Source of the DNA: Sorghum bicolor
Taxonomy: Eukaryota; Streptophyta; Magnoliopsida; Poales; Poaceae
Length of the DNA: 64,000 nucleotides
Reading direction: 5' to 3'
Assembly (NCBI RefSeq): GCF_000003195.3
Contig: NC_012874.2
Location: forward strand, 5,115,001-5,179,000
Below the pieces are notes generated by a model, which saw only the letters and a list, made by a program, of their open reading frames with translations, ran no database searches and was not told the origin of the DNA. Positions 11,104 to 21,841 of the stretch are shown one piece after another; positions within the stretch are counted from its first letter, which is position 1, and the number at the start of each line of letters is the position of its first letter. The translations under genes and the position numbers were made by a program.

Positions 11104-12620
11104 CTAGCTCGTGGCGCCGTCCCCAGGGGTCCCATCGCCCCACGAACCCCACCCTGCCTGTGGTGGTGCCTGAGTCCACCCTGACGGCGCGGCGTCGTAG
11201 CGCCATAGTCCTGCGCTAGGCCCCTGCTGCGTCTGCGCCCCCGGGCACGAGGAGTAGCCCTGCGACTGTGGAGGAGGAAGCCCCCACGTGAACGGCTGCG
11301 TGGGGTAGGTCGGGTACCCTGGCCAGCCTTGCTGTGTAGGGCTGGCACCCAGTGGAGGGCTGGGAGTCGGGTTCGAACCCGCCGACGGAGCCTGCACAAA
11401 GGACAAGTGAGGTAATTAGTAATGTACCTGCAGGATGACCGCACAAGCTAAAGCAAGTGAGGCAATTAGTATTATACTCACCGGACGCTGAACTGGAGCA
11501 GGCACTGGGACTGGTGCTGGAGCAAAGAGCGAGGGAGGAAGATCCTGCTGGTGCTGGGTCCGGAGGAAGCTCGCCAGGTCCGCCATCTGACGCTGGTGGT
11601 GCTCCGTCAGTGCCGCCAGGTGCGCCTGGTGGGCCGCCTCCACCGCCGCCAGCTGCATCTTGTGGGCCAAGTCCTGGGCCGCCTGGTTGGCCTCCAGCTC
11701 TTCCATCCTAGCCTGCAATATTACACCCGCACATGGTTGATGGTATGTGAAGCGAAGGTGGATCGTGTGTGAACGACGAATGGAACCACACTTACCTCCA
11801 TCTGCGTGTACATCTGGGTGGTGCTCGGCTGTCGTGGCGCTATGGGGATGCCGGAGGAGCTGCTGGAGTTGGCTTTTCGAATCTCTCTCAGTGTGGGAGT
11901 AGTGGTCGGGTCGATGGCGCTGTAGGCCATCCAGTAGGAGCCGTGCTGCTTCCCTCCTCCCAACCTCATCACGAGCTCTGGGTCCAGGGGCTCCGTGGTG
12001 GGGTCCTTGTCGTCCCCATGGCGCTGGGGAAACGCGGCGCTGTACTCGACGAGGAAGGTGCCTTATGACCATCTCGGGGATCTTTGACTGACGCTTGATG
12101 CCATCACTGCCTTCTACCTCCACATACCTAGAGATTTTGCACTTTGGACAGTGTGTTACGTCCTCATGGTCGTCCCTGAACAGGACACACCCATTCTTAC
12201 AAGCATGAATCGGCTCGTACGGCATCTTGAGTGCTCGAAGCATCCTCTGTGACTCGTACGTGCTCTTCGGCAACTCGTGAAGCTTCGGAAGCAAGTTGCC
12301 AACCGTCGCCAACACGAGATCAAAACCTTCTCGACTGATGCCCAGTGACGACTTCAACGCAATTAGTTGAGAAATGGCATCCAGCTGCGAAACATGCGTC
12401 TTCTCGTGAAGGGGCTTCTGTGCCGCCTCCAGCATGGCGAAGAATGCCTTTGCGGTTTCCTCCGGATCCTCCTCCGCCTCTATTCCTTCAGGGAACCCCC
12501 CTTCCTGGTAGTCTTCCATCAGATCTGCCATCCCGGCATCTGCATCAAGGTTCTCGAGGAGCTGCCTCACCGGCACCTCCCTAATAGGATCTCGTTCACC
12601 ATGGTGGACCCAGCGCGTAT
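11104..12620 (-). pseudogene. Fused TNP2 N-terminal / TNP1 C-terminal remnant of CACTA-2
   Basis: On the minus strand the sequence opens inside a TNP2-type transposase: YTRWVHHGE, then HVSQLDAISQLIALKSSL, LPKLHELPKSTYESQRML and HACKNGCVLFRDDHEDVTHC, ending near IPEMVIRH. A normal TNP2 continues for several hundred residues. Here it is followed at once, one frame away, by the end of a TNP1/Transposase_24 protein: PLDPELVMRLGGGKQHGSYW, then SSSSSGIPIAPRQPSTT, a coiled coil (EELEANQAAQDLAHKMQLAA) and a Pro/Gly-rich tail ending at 11104. The catalytic DDE part of TNP2 is gone. The most likely cause is an internal deletion joining two genes of one CACTA. Confidence 0.8.
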
Positions 12621-12764
12621 AGTCCGCCAAAACCCGCTCCTACTTGTTGTCCTTTTCGTCATCCTCGCCGAGTGCGTACCTGCCCCACGTCCAGGCCGGC
12701 TACCACCTCCCGTCTCCCAAATCCACAAGACCGGGGAAGTGTTTTCTGCACAGACATCCAGGAT

Positions 12765-13818
12765 CACTAGTACAGATAGGGATGAAAACGGTACGGATAT
12801 TTTCCGACCGAGACCGAATTCGTTTTGGGGGATTTAGATCTGTTCGTATTCGAGTCCGAATATTCAACATCCGATACCGTATCCGTATCCGAATATTTAA
12901 ATCACATATTTATAATGTCGATATCTAATCCTATCTTATGCGACATGGTTGACATTATCCGTATTCGAATCCGAATCCGACTAGAAATATGAAAACAAAT
13001 ATGATATTGGTGATATCCGTTCGTATCCGATCCGTTTTCATCCCTAAGTACAGAGAAGCTCTACGCTGGCGGTGGAATTTAATTTTTACAGGCAGTTTCA
13101 ATTAAAGAACGCCTGTAAAAATAAATTGGCGGGCCCAACTCAAAACCGCATGTAAAATTCAATTTTCATATGCGGTTTTCCTAACAAAACCACCTGTAGA
13201 AATCATGTATTTCTATAGGCGGTTCTCCTAAGAAACCGCCGATAAAAATAATATTTCTACCGGCAGTTTCTTCAGAAATACGCCTGTAGAAATAATTTGA
13301 AATTGAATCTTTTGAGTTTTTCAAATTACCTCGTTTGAAAAAACCATCAAAATGAAAGTTGTAGATCTCGAAAATGTATGAAACTTTGTAGTTGGTAATT
13401 TTTTCATTTGAAATCATCTTGTCCTCGAAAACTACATTTGAATTTCTCAAATTTGAAATTCAAATTTTGTAAATGACCTCGGATGGAGAAATTACCAATA
13501 TAAATGTTGTAGATCTTGAAAAGTTATGAAACTTTCTAGTTGACAAGTTTTCAATTGGAATCCGTTTAGGGCCTCAAATGATCAATATATGCTCGGTTTA
13601 GGATATGTGGGAAACTAAACTCTAATATAGACACAACTGAGTGATAGGTGGAGTGGTAGAGGAGGCTACACGCAAGGGTGAGGTCTCAGGTTCGATGGTA
13701 GCAGGGGTGTGTGGGGGATCAAGAGCACCCTCCAGAACTAGCCAGCCCCTGCAAAATTGATTCATGAAAAATATTAGTTTGTCTTTGGATTTTCAACGTA
13801 TCTTATGAAGTACTAGTG
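12765..13818. mobile_element. CACTA-3: small CACTA in an intron of the CACTA-1 gene
   Basis: The left end reads CACTAGTACAGA, is interrupted by an hAT element, and resumes GAAGCTCTACGCTGGCGG. Subterminal motifs of the GGCGGTTT/ACCGCCTGTA type follow. The proposed right end, GTACTAGTG at 13810-13818, is an inverted match to the first nine bases. GAT precedes the left end, and GAT overlaps the right end by one base, so the duplication is only approximate. It lies between a GTAAGT donor (13839) and a TGCAG acceptor (12746) of the CACTA-1 gene. The right boundary is tentative because the intron left after removal would be only about 40 bp. Confidence 0.65.
12777..13046. mobile_element. 270-bp hAT-type MITE inside the CACTA-3 terminal repeat
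   Basis: Terminal inverted repeats TAGGGATGAAAACGG and CCGTTTTCATCCCTA are perfect over 15 bases. The 8-bp duplication AGTACAGA flanks both sides (12769-12776 and 13047-13054). Both features are diagnostic of hAT elements. It holds no gene and must have been moved by an hAT transposase encoded elsewhere. It landed 12 bases inside the CACTA-3 end. Confidence 0.95.
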
Positions 13819-14679
13819 ATAACATTTATATTTACTTACCTTCTTCCCGCTGGACATATCAGTGGGCGTCGTTCATGATGCGAAACGCTAGGAAGCCTTG
13901 TGGCACCTTGTAGGTAGGGAGTCGAGTGAGCAGAACGGTCCTCCGTTTGCTGAGTCCCCTTGTCCGTCTACCTAGCCCCGTTGTCCATGGACGGATTGTC
14001 TGTGGTCGTGCTCGTGGCCACCTCATGGTCCTCTGGGGTAGGAGCCGGGTCCTCCGGGTGGTCATGAGCTGGGGTAGGAGGCCGGTCCTCTGATTGGTCG
14101 TGAGCTTGGGGTAGGAGACCGGCCCCACCTGGCCCCCCTTGGGCCCTCCCCATCCCCATCAGTGTCATCAGCATCCTCGTCCTGGGGCAACCCGGGCCAC
14201 GACTCATGACTGCTCTCGCCGCTAGGGCCGAAGCCATCCCTTCGACTCCATCAGCAGGGCATAGCCTCCGGTACACTGAGGCTACCTACCTCGGTGAACG
14301 GTTGGCCACCATCTTTGTTTCTGTCACCTGCAATTTACAAAGAATAAACAACAAGCGTTAGTATTACAAATAGTTGAAAATGAATGAACATAACAAATTT
14401 TAATAATTAACATAGTATTACATGATTTAGGAATAATCTTCCCTCGGGTCATAGGTCTCGTCATCGCTGTCAAAGTTGTCCACATGGGCAACACTATCCG
14501 AAGGTTCTGTGTTTTCTTCATTGTCTCTCACTAAATGGAATCACTTAAGCATTTCAATAGCTCCAAGTAATATACAGGTTTTTGGCACAATTATTCAACT
14601 TTAAAGTATATAATGGTTTTTGTGGCTAATTCACTCCAAGTAATCTCAATAGCTCACAAAGTTTTTGGCTATGAGTATA

Positions 14680-17600
14680 TACTACAAGAAATTCTCTTAT
14701 ACATGACGGTTTACTTTCGTCATAAACAAGATAAAATGCGTCACGGTTAACTCATGATGACGGTCACGAAAAACGTCATGTATCCCGCGTCACACATTTG
14801 TTGGGGCGAAATGGTCCGTCACAGATTGGTTTTTTCGTTCGTCATGGATGAACTGGTCACAACAATAGCAAAGGGCAATAGTGATGAAATAAACCGTCAT
14901 AGATTGACATTTGAGTTTGTCATGGATTAGTTGTCCATCTATTGTACCGAGCCCATATCCAAGCCCAGATCCAAATCATGGTGACGAAAAAGAACATCAC
15001 ATGCTAGTGCAAAATCATCACCGCATTAACATGTAGCACATCTCATAATACACCAATCATACAAATTAACATTGATTCTTTTATTTCTTGGCATTTCCAC
15101 TATTGTCACATATAGTTTGGAGACAATCAATTCACAACCAAACTAACAAAGTACATAAAACTAAGAATTCAGCTCTAGGGAGTCTAAACTAAACAAACAT
15201 ACAAACTAAGATTTCATCTCTAATAATTCAGTTGGCTTCTTGTCCATAGGATGTGCTACCAAGCATCTCCAAGAGCTACCTGAAAATTAATGTGAATATG
15301 AAATAAGTTAGTTCTGAGCAAAGATTAATTCTAAATACAAATGCTATCTATTTATTAGGAAACAATCAAAGTGGAATTATAACTCATGTTACAACAAAAC
15401 CATAGAGGAAATATTTGGCATCATCAACAATAGTCATAGTCTTAGTGTACAAAATGCAAGTTGGACAGTGCTACAAATCTTTGTATGCACAATCTTAATT
15501 CTAAACCTATGTAACAATTCAAGCTGGACAGCACCACAAATACAACTAAGGCAAATAAAAATGCTAGTTTGATGAAATAAAGATGTACACATTTAAGCAA
15601 GATCCAGTTTCCATTAACATGTATATACCTTTGTTTATTTATCAATCTTTAGTCTTTCAACAAGATGGTGTTCTCAACAAGCCTTCAGGTAGCACTTCGA
15701 CCAAAGATCTTTGAAAGCATTCAGGTAGCTTCGACCAATGATCTTTGAAATTTCCACTTATACATCATGGTGGATGTAGGTCTTTATTGCTGAAAAAGAT
15801 AGTGGTTTTGTACTACAGCCTGGCCTCCGGTCAAATAAAAAGATAGTGGTTTTATACAGCATGAGAGGAGTACCACTTGATCAAATAAAAATCTCTAGTA
15901 GCATGAAAGTGTAACTTAACAAATGAGATATCAATGCAGATCACTATTGTTGCTGCTTACCTGAAACTGAACACAAGCCCTGCTCCTTGTTGGGCTGAAC
16001 TGATGAAGACAAAGCCAAAATTCTACTCATGTAATTATTCCTGCAACACAGATATAGATGCATAGAGAGCTACCAGAAAACCAAAACTTGTTTTTGTCAA
16101 ACCACTGCGCACAAATAGCAGGAAAGTTCTGGGCTGCTGCTTTATGAATACATAAGTCCTTAAATCTCTATTCATTGATCGATTGTGACTTCACAGGACT
16201 CAAGTAATACTTTAGTACTCCATTATATATCCTCTAAGATAATAGTGATGCCATCTGAGTAACTTCTCTAGCTAACTAAACAAAATCTTCTCTCACTTTA
16301 TAAAAGTGGTACTCTTACTGATTACTACTGAAGTAATATCAAAGGCAAGAGGAACCAAATAATATTCAATCCATTCCAGTACTCAAAAATATTGACATAC
16401 CAATAACTAGATCTGCAAATTTTCCTTTCTGCTTAAGTCCCAAATCTCAACGGGATAAAAATTAAGAGTTTTCCCTTATATTGCTCATCTTAGAGACGAA
16501 GAAGAACGACGTGCACGCTGCCGTTGCCCCCATCCACTCCCTTCTTACTGCGTGAGGTAAGTAAAATTCTTGCTAGGAACTATGTCGAAGATCAAAACCT
16601 TGATATCCCGCAAGTTTCCCCTGAGGAAATTGATATCCTAATTAGTCCCTTCACTGAATCAGAGGTGAAGGAAGCTGTGTTCCAGATGGAGCACAATAAA
16701 GCTCCAGGCCCTGATGGATTCCCTGCAGAATTCTATCAAGTTTTTTGGGGCGTCATCAAGGATGATCTTCTAGCGCTCTTTCATGATCTACACAGAGAGG
16801 CTCTAGACTTATACAGTTTGAATTTTGGAATTATCTCATTAATTCCGGAATTACAAAATGCCACCAAAATACAACAATATCGACCAATCTGTGTCCTTAA
16901 TGTTAGCTTTAAAGTATTCACTAAAGTGGGCACAAACAGGTTGAATAAAGTTGCCAAAACAGTGGTTAGCCCTACTCAGACCGCCTTCATGCCAGGCAGG
17001 AATATCATGGAAGGAGTCGTTATCTTACACGAAACCATTCATGAGCTGCATACCAAAAAAAGGAGATGGGATCATTTTCAAAATTGATTTTGAAAAGGCC
17101 TATGATAAGGTAAAGTGGTCTTTCATGCAGCAAACCTTACGAATGAAAGGCTTCTCTCAAAAATGGTGTAGGTGGGTAGAAAGTATGGTCACTGGGGGAA
17201 GTGTGGGAATTAAAGTCAATGATGATGTTGGGCCCTACTTCCAAACCAAATGTGGATTACGACAGGGAGATCCGATGTCGCCTATATTATTTAACATCGT
17301 TGCAGATATGCTAGCTGTTCTGATTAACAGAGCAAAACATGATGGTCAAATAAGAGGCGTCCTCCCCCATCTTATTGATGACGGTCTGTCAATTTTACAA
17401 TATGCAGATGACACCATTATCTTTACTGATAACGACCCGGAACAAGCAAAGAATCTAAAACTTTTGCTATGCGTTTTCGAAGAATTATCTGGGCTTAAGA
17501 TCAATTTCCACAAAAGTGAAATTTTTTGCTATGGTGCAGCTAAAGAGATGGAACCCTTTATACTACTCTCTTTGGTTGTAATGCAGGAGGATATCCCTTT

Positions 17601-19689
17601 CGATATTTAGGAATCCCAATGCACCATAGACAATTATTGAATTCAGAATGGAGAAAAGTTGAAGAACGCTTTCAACAAAAACTCTCTTGCTGGAAAGCAA
17701 AATACTTGTCGTATGGGGGAAGACTAGTGCTGCTTAATTCAGTTCTAAGCAGCCTGCCTATGTTTATGATGTCCTTCTTCGAGATTCCAAAAGGAGTCCT
17801 AAAAGCCCTCGATCATTACAGGTCTAGGTTCTTTTGGCAGGCATCTTCGGACAGCCATAAATATAGACTTGCCAACTGGAACATCTTATGTCATCCTAAG
17901 GACCAAGGGGGTCTAGGTATCCTAGATTTAAAATTACAGAACAAATGCTTATTGGCCAAATGGTTAGTTAATTTACTCAACATAGATGGCTTATGGCAAT
18001 CGATGTTAAGGAATAAATACCTAGGATCAAAAACCCTTACTCAAGTGACGCCCAAACCAAATGATTCCCATTTTTGGAGAGGCCTCATGCATATTAAAGA
18101 TGAAGTGTTAACTAAAGGTTCCTTCGATATCAGAGATGGGACCCATACGAGGTTTTGGGATGATACTTGGGTAGGTGACAAGCCTCTAAGAGTTAACTAC
18201 CCTTCCCAGTGCGTGACCCCCATGCAACTGTGTCTAAAGTGATGGCCACAACCCCTCTTAAAATCTCCTTTAGGAGGGCGCTGGTGGATAATAAATTGAA
18301 AGAATGGCTCCATCTAGTTGCAAGGATCTCACATGTTTAATTGGTGGAAGGGACAGATTATTTTAGATGGAATTTAACCAAATCCGGGTTATTTTCTGTC
18401 CGCTCGATGTATCTCTATCTCATTGATACACGACCACCGTTTGTTCACAAGGAGATCTGGAAGATAAAAATTCCTCTAAAAATTAAGATTTTCCTTTGGT
18501 TCCTTCAAAGAGGTGTCATCCTAACCAAAGACAACCTCGCCAAAAGGAACTAGAAAGGCAGCTAGAAATGTATTTGTTGTAATACGAATGAGACTATTCA
18601 ACACCTTTTTCTGGACTGCCCTGTTGCTAAAGTAATCTCAAGGATTATCTTCTTTGCTACTAATTTGAAACAACCAACATCTATCAACCATATGTTTGCT
18701 GCCTGGCTTATAAACCAGCACAAAAGGACCAAACGTTTGATTTGGGTTGGGGTGGCTGCCATATGCTGGGCTATCTGGCGTTGCCGAAATGATGTTATCT
18801 TCAACAAGATGAAAACTAACTTTATCATGTAGGTTATTTTCAGGGGAGCATACTGGCTATGTTTCTAGGCTCAGCTACAACATGACGAGCAAGCCAAGGA
18901 CGCACTATCACTTGTTAGCAAGAAATTGGAGATGATTGCCTTTGAGTTTTCGAGTGCAGGGTGAAAGCATCCTTTTCGGTGTTATAGTGTCCTAGTCTAT
19001 GTTTAAGACCTCTGGCTTCCTCTATTTTCCTTCTTTGATGATCGGCATCCTTGTAATAATTGGCTGCGTACATCCTTGGATGTAGAGGCCGGATATTGTT
19101 TTATCCTTTGTCTAAAAAAATGTCAATATATAGGGAGTAACGGTAGGGATCTGATTTCTAGATCTCACCTGTCGGCTGCCGCTGTCACCTACTATATAGC
19201 CAGAGTGAGGACACGGGGGCACCGAGGCGACCAGGGACTGCGGTGGTCGGTGGCCACCTGGCCGGTCACCGGGCAGCGGATGAGGACGCGTTGGCGGCGG
19301 CGGAAGCGGGCAGTCGCGCGGCCATGCGGTGCAGCTAGGGGCAGAGGCGCACAACCAAAGCCCACAGGGCTCGAGCCAACAATCACCGGTCGCCGAATCC
19401 AGAAGCCGACGGGAGGAGGGCGCGGTCGCGCAGAGGCGAAGCGGTCATGCGGAGGAGGATCAGTCGCTCGTAGCCACTAGTCTCGTGGGGGATGAAGGGG
19501 AGCGGTGGTGTTTTGCTCGGGAGCAGATAAGTGCCAGATGGGTCGGTCCTCCATCTTCGGGAGTGGCTAATAATAGGCCGAATGGGTCGGTCCTGGCTCA
19601 TACACAAATAGTCACAGACTAGCAATTCTATGGCAGTTTTTTATAAGGTCATAACTAAACCGTCATGTACCACCGAATTTCTTGTAGGT
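14680..19689. mobile_element. CACTA-5: 5-kb decayed CACTA inside CACTA-1
   Basis: Inverted ends (CTACAAGAAATTC..TACATGACGG at 14682 and its complement ending at 19687) and subterminal CGTCA/TGACG motifs mark the element. The outermost CA/TG bases have mutated. A TAT triplet lies next to each end (14678-14680 and 19691-19693) but does not fit exactly, so the duplication is tentative. No transposase is visible; a LINE fills 16.5-19.1 kb. The stretches 14.7-16.5 kb and 19.15-19.6 kb hold no recognisable protein. Confidence 0.7.
16540..19120 (+). pseudogene. 5'-truncated L1-type LINE, reverse transcriptase ORF2 remnant
   Basis: A non-LTR reverse transcriptase reads through three frames. Landmarks are HNKAPGPDGFPAEFYQ near 16690, QYRPICVLN near 16875, KIDFEKAYDKVKW near 17085, GLRQGDPMSPILFN near 17255 and the catalytic QYADDTIIF near 17400. 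These are followed by YLSYGGRLVLLNSVLSSLP and a C-terminal zf-RVT-like region (WKIKIPLKIKIFLWFLQRG, then C..C..T..HLFLDC). The endonuclease domain is absent. Frameshifts lie at the A7 run 17055-17061, near 17570 and near 18240-18340. An A-rich tail ends near 19120. No target-site duplication was found. Confidence 0.9.
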
Positions 19690-20114
19690 CTATTAGCATA
19701 TACAAAGGTGGGAAGTACACTCTGGCATGCAGAAAGCAGCAGACCAGGAACAGATCTGTATACTCTTTTGTTCTAAGACAATGCAACTTTGAGTGAAAAA
19801 GAAAGGCAAATGATGTTCACGTGTCATGATAACTAATGGCATTGCCAACAAATGTTTGACATTGTAGTGCCTTGCAAACTTAGTGCATAAAGAATATATA
19901 CTCGAATAAATAGAAAGAATTACCTTTCCCTTAAAGAATTCCATTATAACATGGACGTGCAGTTCAAATTTGAAATACGCTGATAAAATAAAGGAAACAA
20001 AATAAATTAACGAAATATACCAAGAAAAGTCAAAATTTCACCAAAATTTAGATTAGAGCTTAAAATACGGTCAGAAGGCTAAAAAAAAAACTTGGGTCGA
20101 AAATCCAAAACAAA

Positions 20115-20505
20115 TTTTTTGCCGAGTGCCTAGATCTAACACTAGGCAAAATTAACTTTGTCGATTGCCGGTCCATGAGGCACTCGGCAAAGTTTTGATG
20201 AAAAAATTTATAAAAAATTTTTTGCCGAGTGCCTAACTGGTAGCACTCGGCAAAATCAAACGGGAGGGAGATGCCGTCACGGTGTTAGCGATGTTTGCCG
20301 AGTGGTGTCTTTGCCGAGTGCCGTTGCCTTGGCAAAGACCAGTTTTACCAAGTGCTGAAGTTTGCTGAGCGCTTGGCACTCGGCAGAATATTCTTTACCG
20401 AGTGCTAAGTTTTGCCGAGTGTGGCACTCGACAAACTTAATCTTTGCCGAGTGCCCCAATAAACTGCACTCGGCAAAATAGGAGGCACTCGGCAACGTCC
20501 CAGAT
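20115..20505. repeat. Right subterminal repeats of CACTA-1
   Basis: The same TTTGCCGAGTG/CACTCGGCAAA motif as at the left end recurs here up to the terminal repeat at 20515, pairing the two ends of one element. Confidence 0.9.
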
Positions 20506-20515
20506 TCCAGTAGTG

Positions 20516-21026
20516 CTTGGCGATTCGCTTGTATAGGATGGAGATGGCAAATCCATGTGTCGGGAGGCCAAATGCGCCCACACAGGTGCCGGATGTGCCG
20601 ACATCCGGCTCCATCATCTTTGCCTTGTTATGTATTTTTTTCATCTCGATCGGGTTTCTGGCAACTGCAAGTATGTGCTGCTATACATGGGTTACAAGTT
20701 ATATGTGGTTTTTGATAGGACCCATTATATCAAGTGTCGGCTTGATGTTATGATGTACGGTAGCTGTGATTGCTACCGAGAACTCAGATCTCTTGATTTA
20801 TAAACTATTTCTTGCCCACCAAGCTGCTTGCACAATAGTTGACTCCAGTTTCTTTTTTTGCCCTTTTATTATCTGGTGCAATATGTTTCTGCTCTAGCTA
20901 CTAGGTGCTTCTTACATGCTTATATAGCTACAAGCTTGTTTGTACTAGTACTTATACTACACGCTCATCTGTTCTCAACTCTAAGTATGTTTTGTTTGCG
21001 TCCCCTCTTTTACATTCCATAATAAT
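20516..21026. other. Spacer between CACTA-1 and the Gypsy element
   Basis: No recognised gene. An open frame with two hydrophobic stretches runs 20517-20753 and joins in frame, across the CACTA-1 target site, with sequence before 3603. See the separate finding. Confidence 0.5.
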
Positions 21027-21031
21027 ATGCT

Positions 21032-21841
21032 TGTTGGGGAGAGGCTCTCCGCACTCCCCAGCAGTACGGTGAATCGTGAACCTTCTCACTCGGTGCCGTG
21101 AGAGGATTGGGCTCCAACGGACAGTAGGCTCAACAGTAGGTGAAAACAGTGAATGCTCTCTCTCTTTATTAATGACGGCATCGCGCCCCTTATATAGGGC
21201 CTGGAAACCGACCTAATGACATTTACATAAATGCCCCGTGACGGTGGGGGAATATTCCAGTATATTCTTTCATCGCAGTCTACTTACCCTAATACACCTG
21301 CGTAATTTCACATTGCAAGCCCTTCGTTCATCCTCTGACTGGGGCCTCAGCTGGTCGGAGGCTTGGATCCTCCGCCCAGTTGCGGATCCTCCGACGCTTT
21401 AGTGTCGGAGGTTCCTCAGCCTGGCTGGGCCGGAGGTTGCTCGACCCGGCCGCCCCGGGAGTTCCTCCTTAGCCTGGTCCAGTCGGAGGTTCCTCGGCCT
21501 GGCCGCGTTCTCCCGCCATCCTTGGACCCGGGAGGGTCGGAGGTTCCCACCTTTCCTCGCTCGTGGACCTCCGCCGGTGTCTCAGTCCCTGCACACACTT
21601 AGCACGACCAGACGAGTCGTCAACATTAGCATTTCCCGGTGAAGGAGCGTCGGAGGTTCCTCGGGTGAAGGATAACCTCCGACGCTACCAGGGGGAAGGA
21701 CGCAGCTGTCCCCCAACAGAGTTGTCAACATCAGTATTTTCCGGTGAAGGATATCCTCCGACGCTTCAGGCGTCGGAGGTTCCTCGGGTGAAGGATAACC
21801 TCCGACGCTACCAGGGGGAAGGATGCAACTGTTCCCCAACA
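21032..21841 (-). repeat. 5' LTR, in inverted orientation (810 bp)
   Basis: This is the full reverse complement of the 3' LTR (33758-34567) and exactly the same length. It starts TGTTGGGGAGAGGCTC, which is the complement of the 3' LTR end. Its TATA box (TATATAAGG, near 21190-21198) therefore points left, away from gag-pol. The outer flank still has the correct target-site duplication. Confidence 0.95.

Larger units (their letters stand above)
10107..12620 (-). mobile_element. CACTA-2: one-ended CACTA inserted in the CACTA-1 gene
   Basis: The left end begins CACTACAGGAATTCGCGGG at 10107 and is followed by dense GCCGACAG/CTGTCGGC subterminal repeats up to about 10565. AGT flanks both sides (10104-10106 and 12621-12623), and removing 10107-12620 plus one AGT rejoins the CACTA-1 exon as ERVLADFW in frame. 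The right side has no terminal repeat: transposase coding sequence runs straight into the AGT. The 5' part of the element is therefore missing while the target-site duplication survives. Confidence 0.85.
4223..14327 (-). pseudogene. TNP1-like (Transposase_24 type) gene of CACTA-1, broken by three insertions
   Basis: Pieces of one gene appear in 5' to 3' order on the minus strand. 13840-14327 is an acidic, proline-rich N-terminus ending in GATRLPSV and RRPLICPAG, then a GTAAGT donor. 12745 to 12621 encodes KHFPGLVDLG and ERVLAD. 10106-10099 and 10010-9813 encode ADQTAHRACQKYIGDMIHKA and LTREQYLQ. 9735-9585 ends near RAGRTHHQG. 5896-5860 begins SRNLPNFKRAL. About 5789-5390 includes GRLWIADSAYSSAS. 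About 4717-4550 is a coiled coil (QLTTLVAQLTALV), and 4330-4223 is a proline-rich tail. These match the order of plant En/Spm ORF1 proteins. Damage includes in-frame TAG at 14286-14288, 13968-13970 and 5757-5759, two TAG codons in the 12621-12745 exon, TAA at 5553-5555, a frameshift near 4650, and the insertions. Confidence 0.85.
3603..20515 (-). mobile_element. CACTA-1: 16.9-kb CACTA (En/Spm) DNA transposon, host of nested insertions
   Basis: The left end starts CACTATTGGAACC and the right end, read on the other strand, starts CACTACTGGAATC. The three bases CTT flank both sides (3600-3602 and 20516-20518), a perfect CACTA-type target-site duplication. Both ends carry many TTTGCCGAGTG subterminal repeats, a pattern well known from grass CACTA elements. 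The element's TNP1-like gene runs on the minus strand. Most of its length is later insertions: 5900-9584, 10107-12620, 12765-13818 (with an hAT inside) and 14680-19689. No intact TNP2 transposase of its own is seen, so this copy is defective. Confidence 0.93.

Noticed and set aside
12441..12767. ATG-like start of a separate TNP2 gene near 12630
   Set aside because: The apparent first residue is a TTG codon of the CACTA-1 exon (VLAD). The TNP2 part joins it only at the insertion border, so no independent start is claimed.
13630..13720. tRNA- or SINE-like stretch with GGTTCGA resembling a B box
   Set aside because: The A box is poor, no cloverleaf can be drawn and no A-rich tail follows. It was not called.
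19140..19620. G+C-rich overlapping open frames at the right end of CACTA-5
   Set aside because: Frames are open on both strands because of base composition. None has protein-like features or a family match.
21190..21200. TATA-like word read on the plus strand of the 5' LTR as a promoter for gag-pol
   Set aside because: The word is nearly palindromic. With AATAAA and the LTR polarity considered, the promoter points to the minus strand here.
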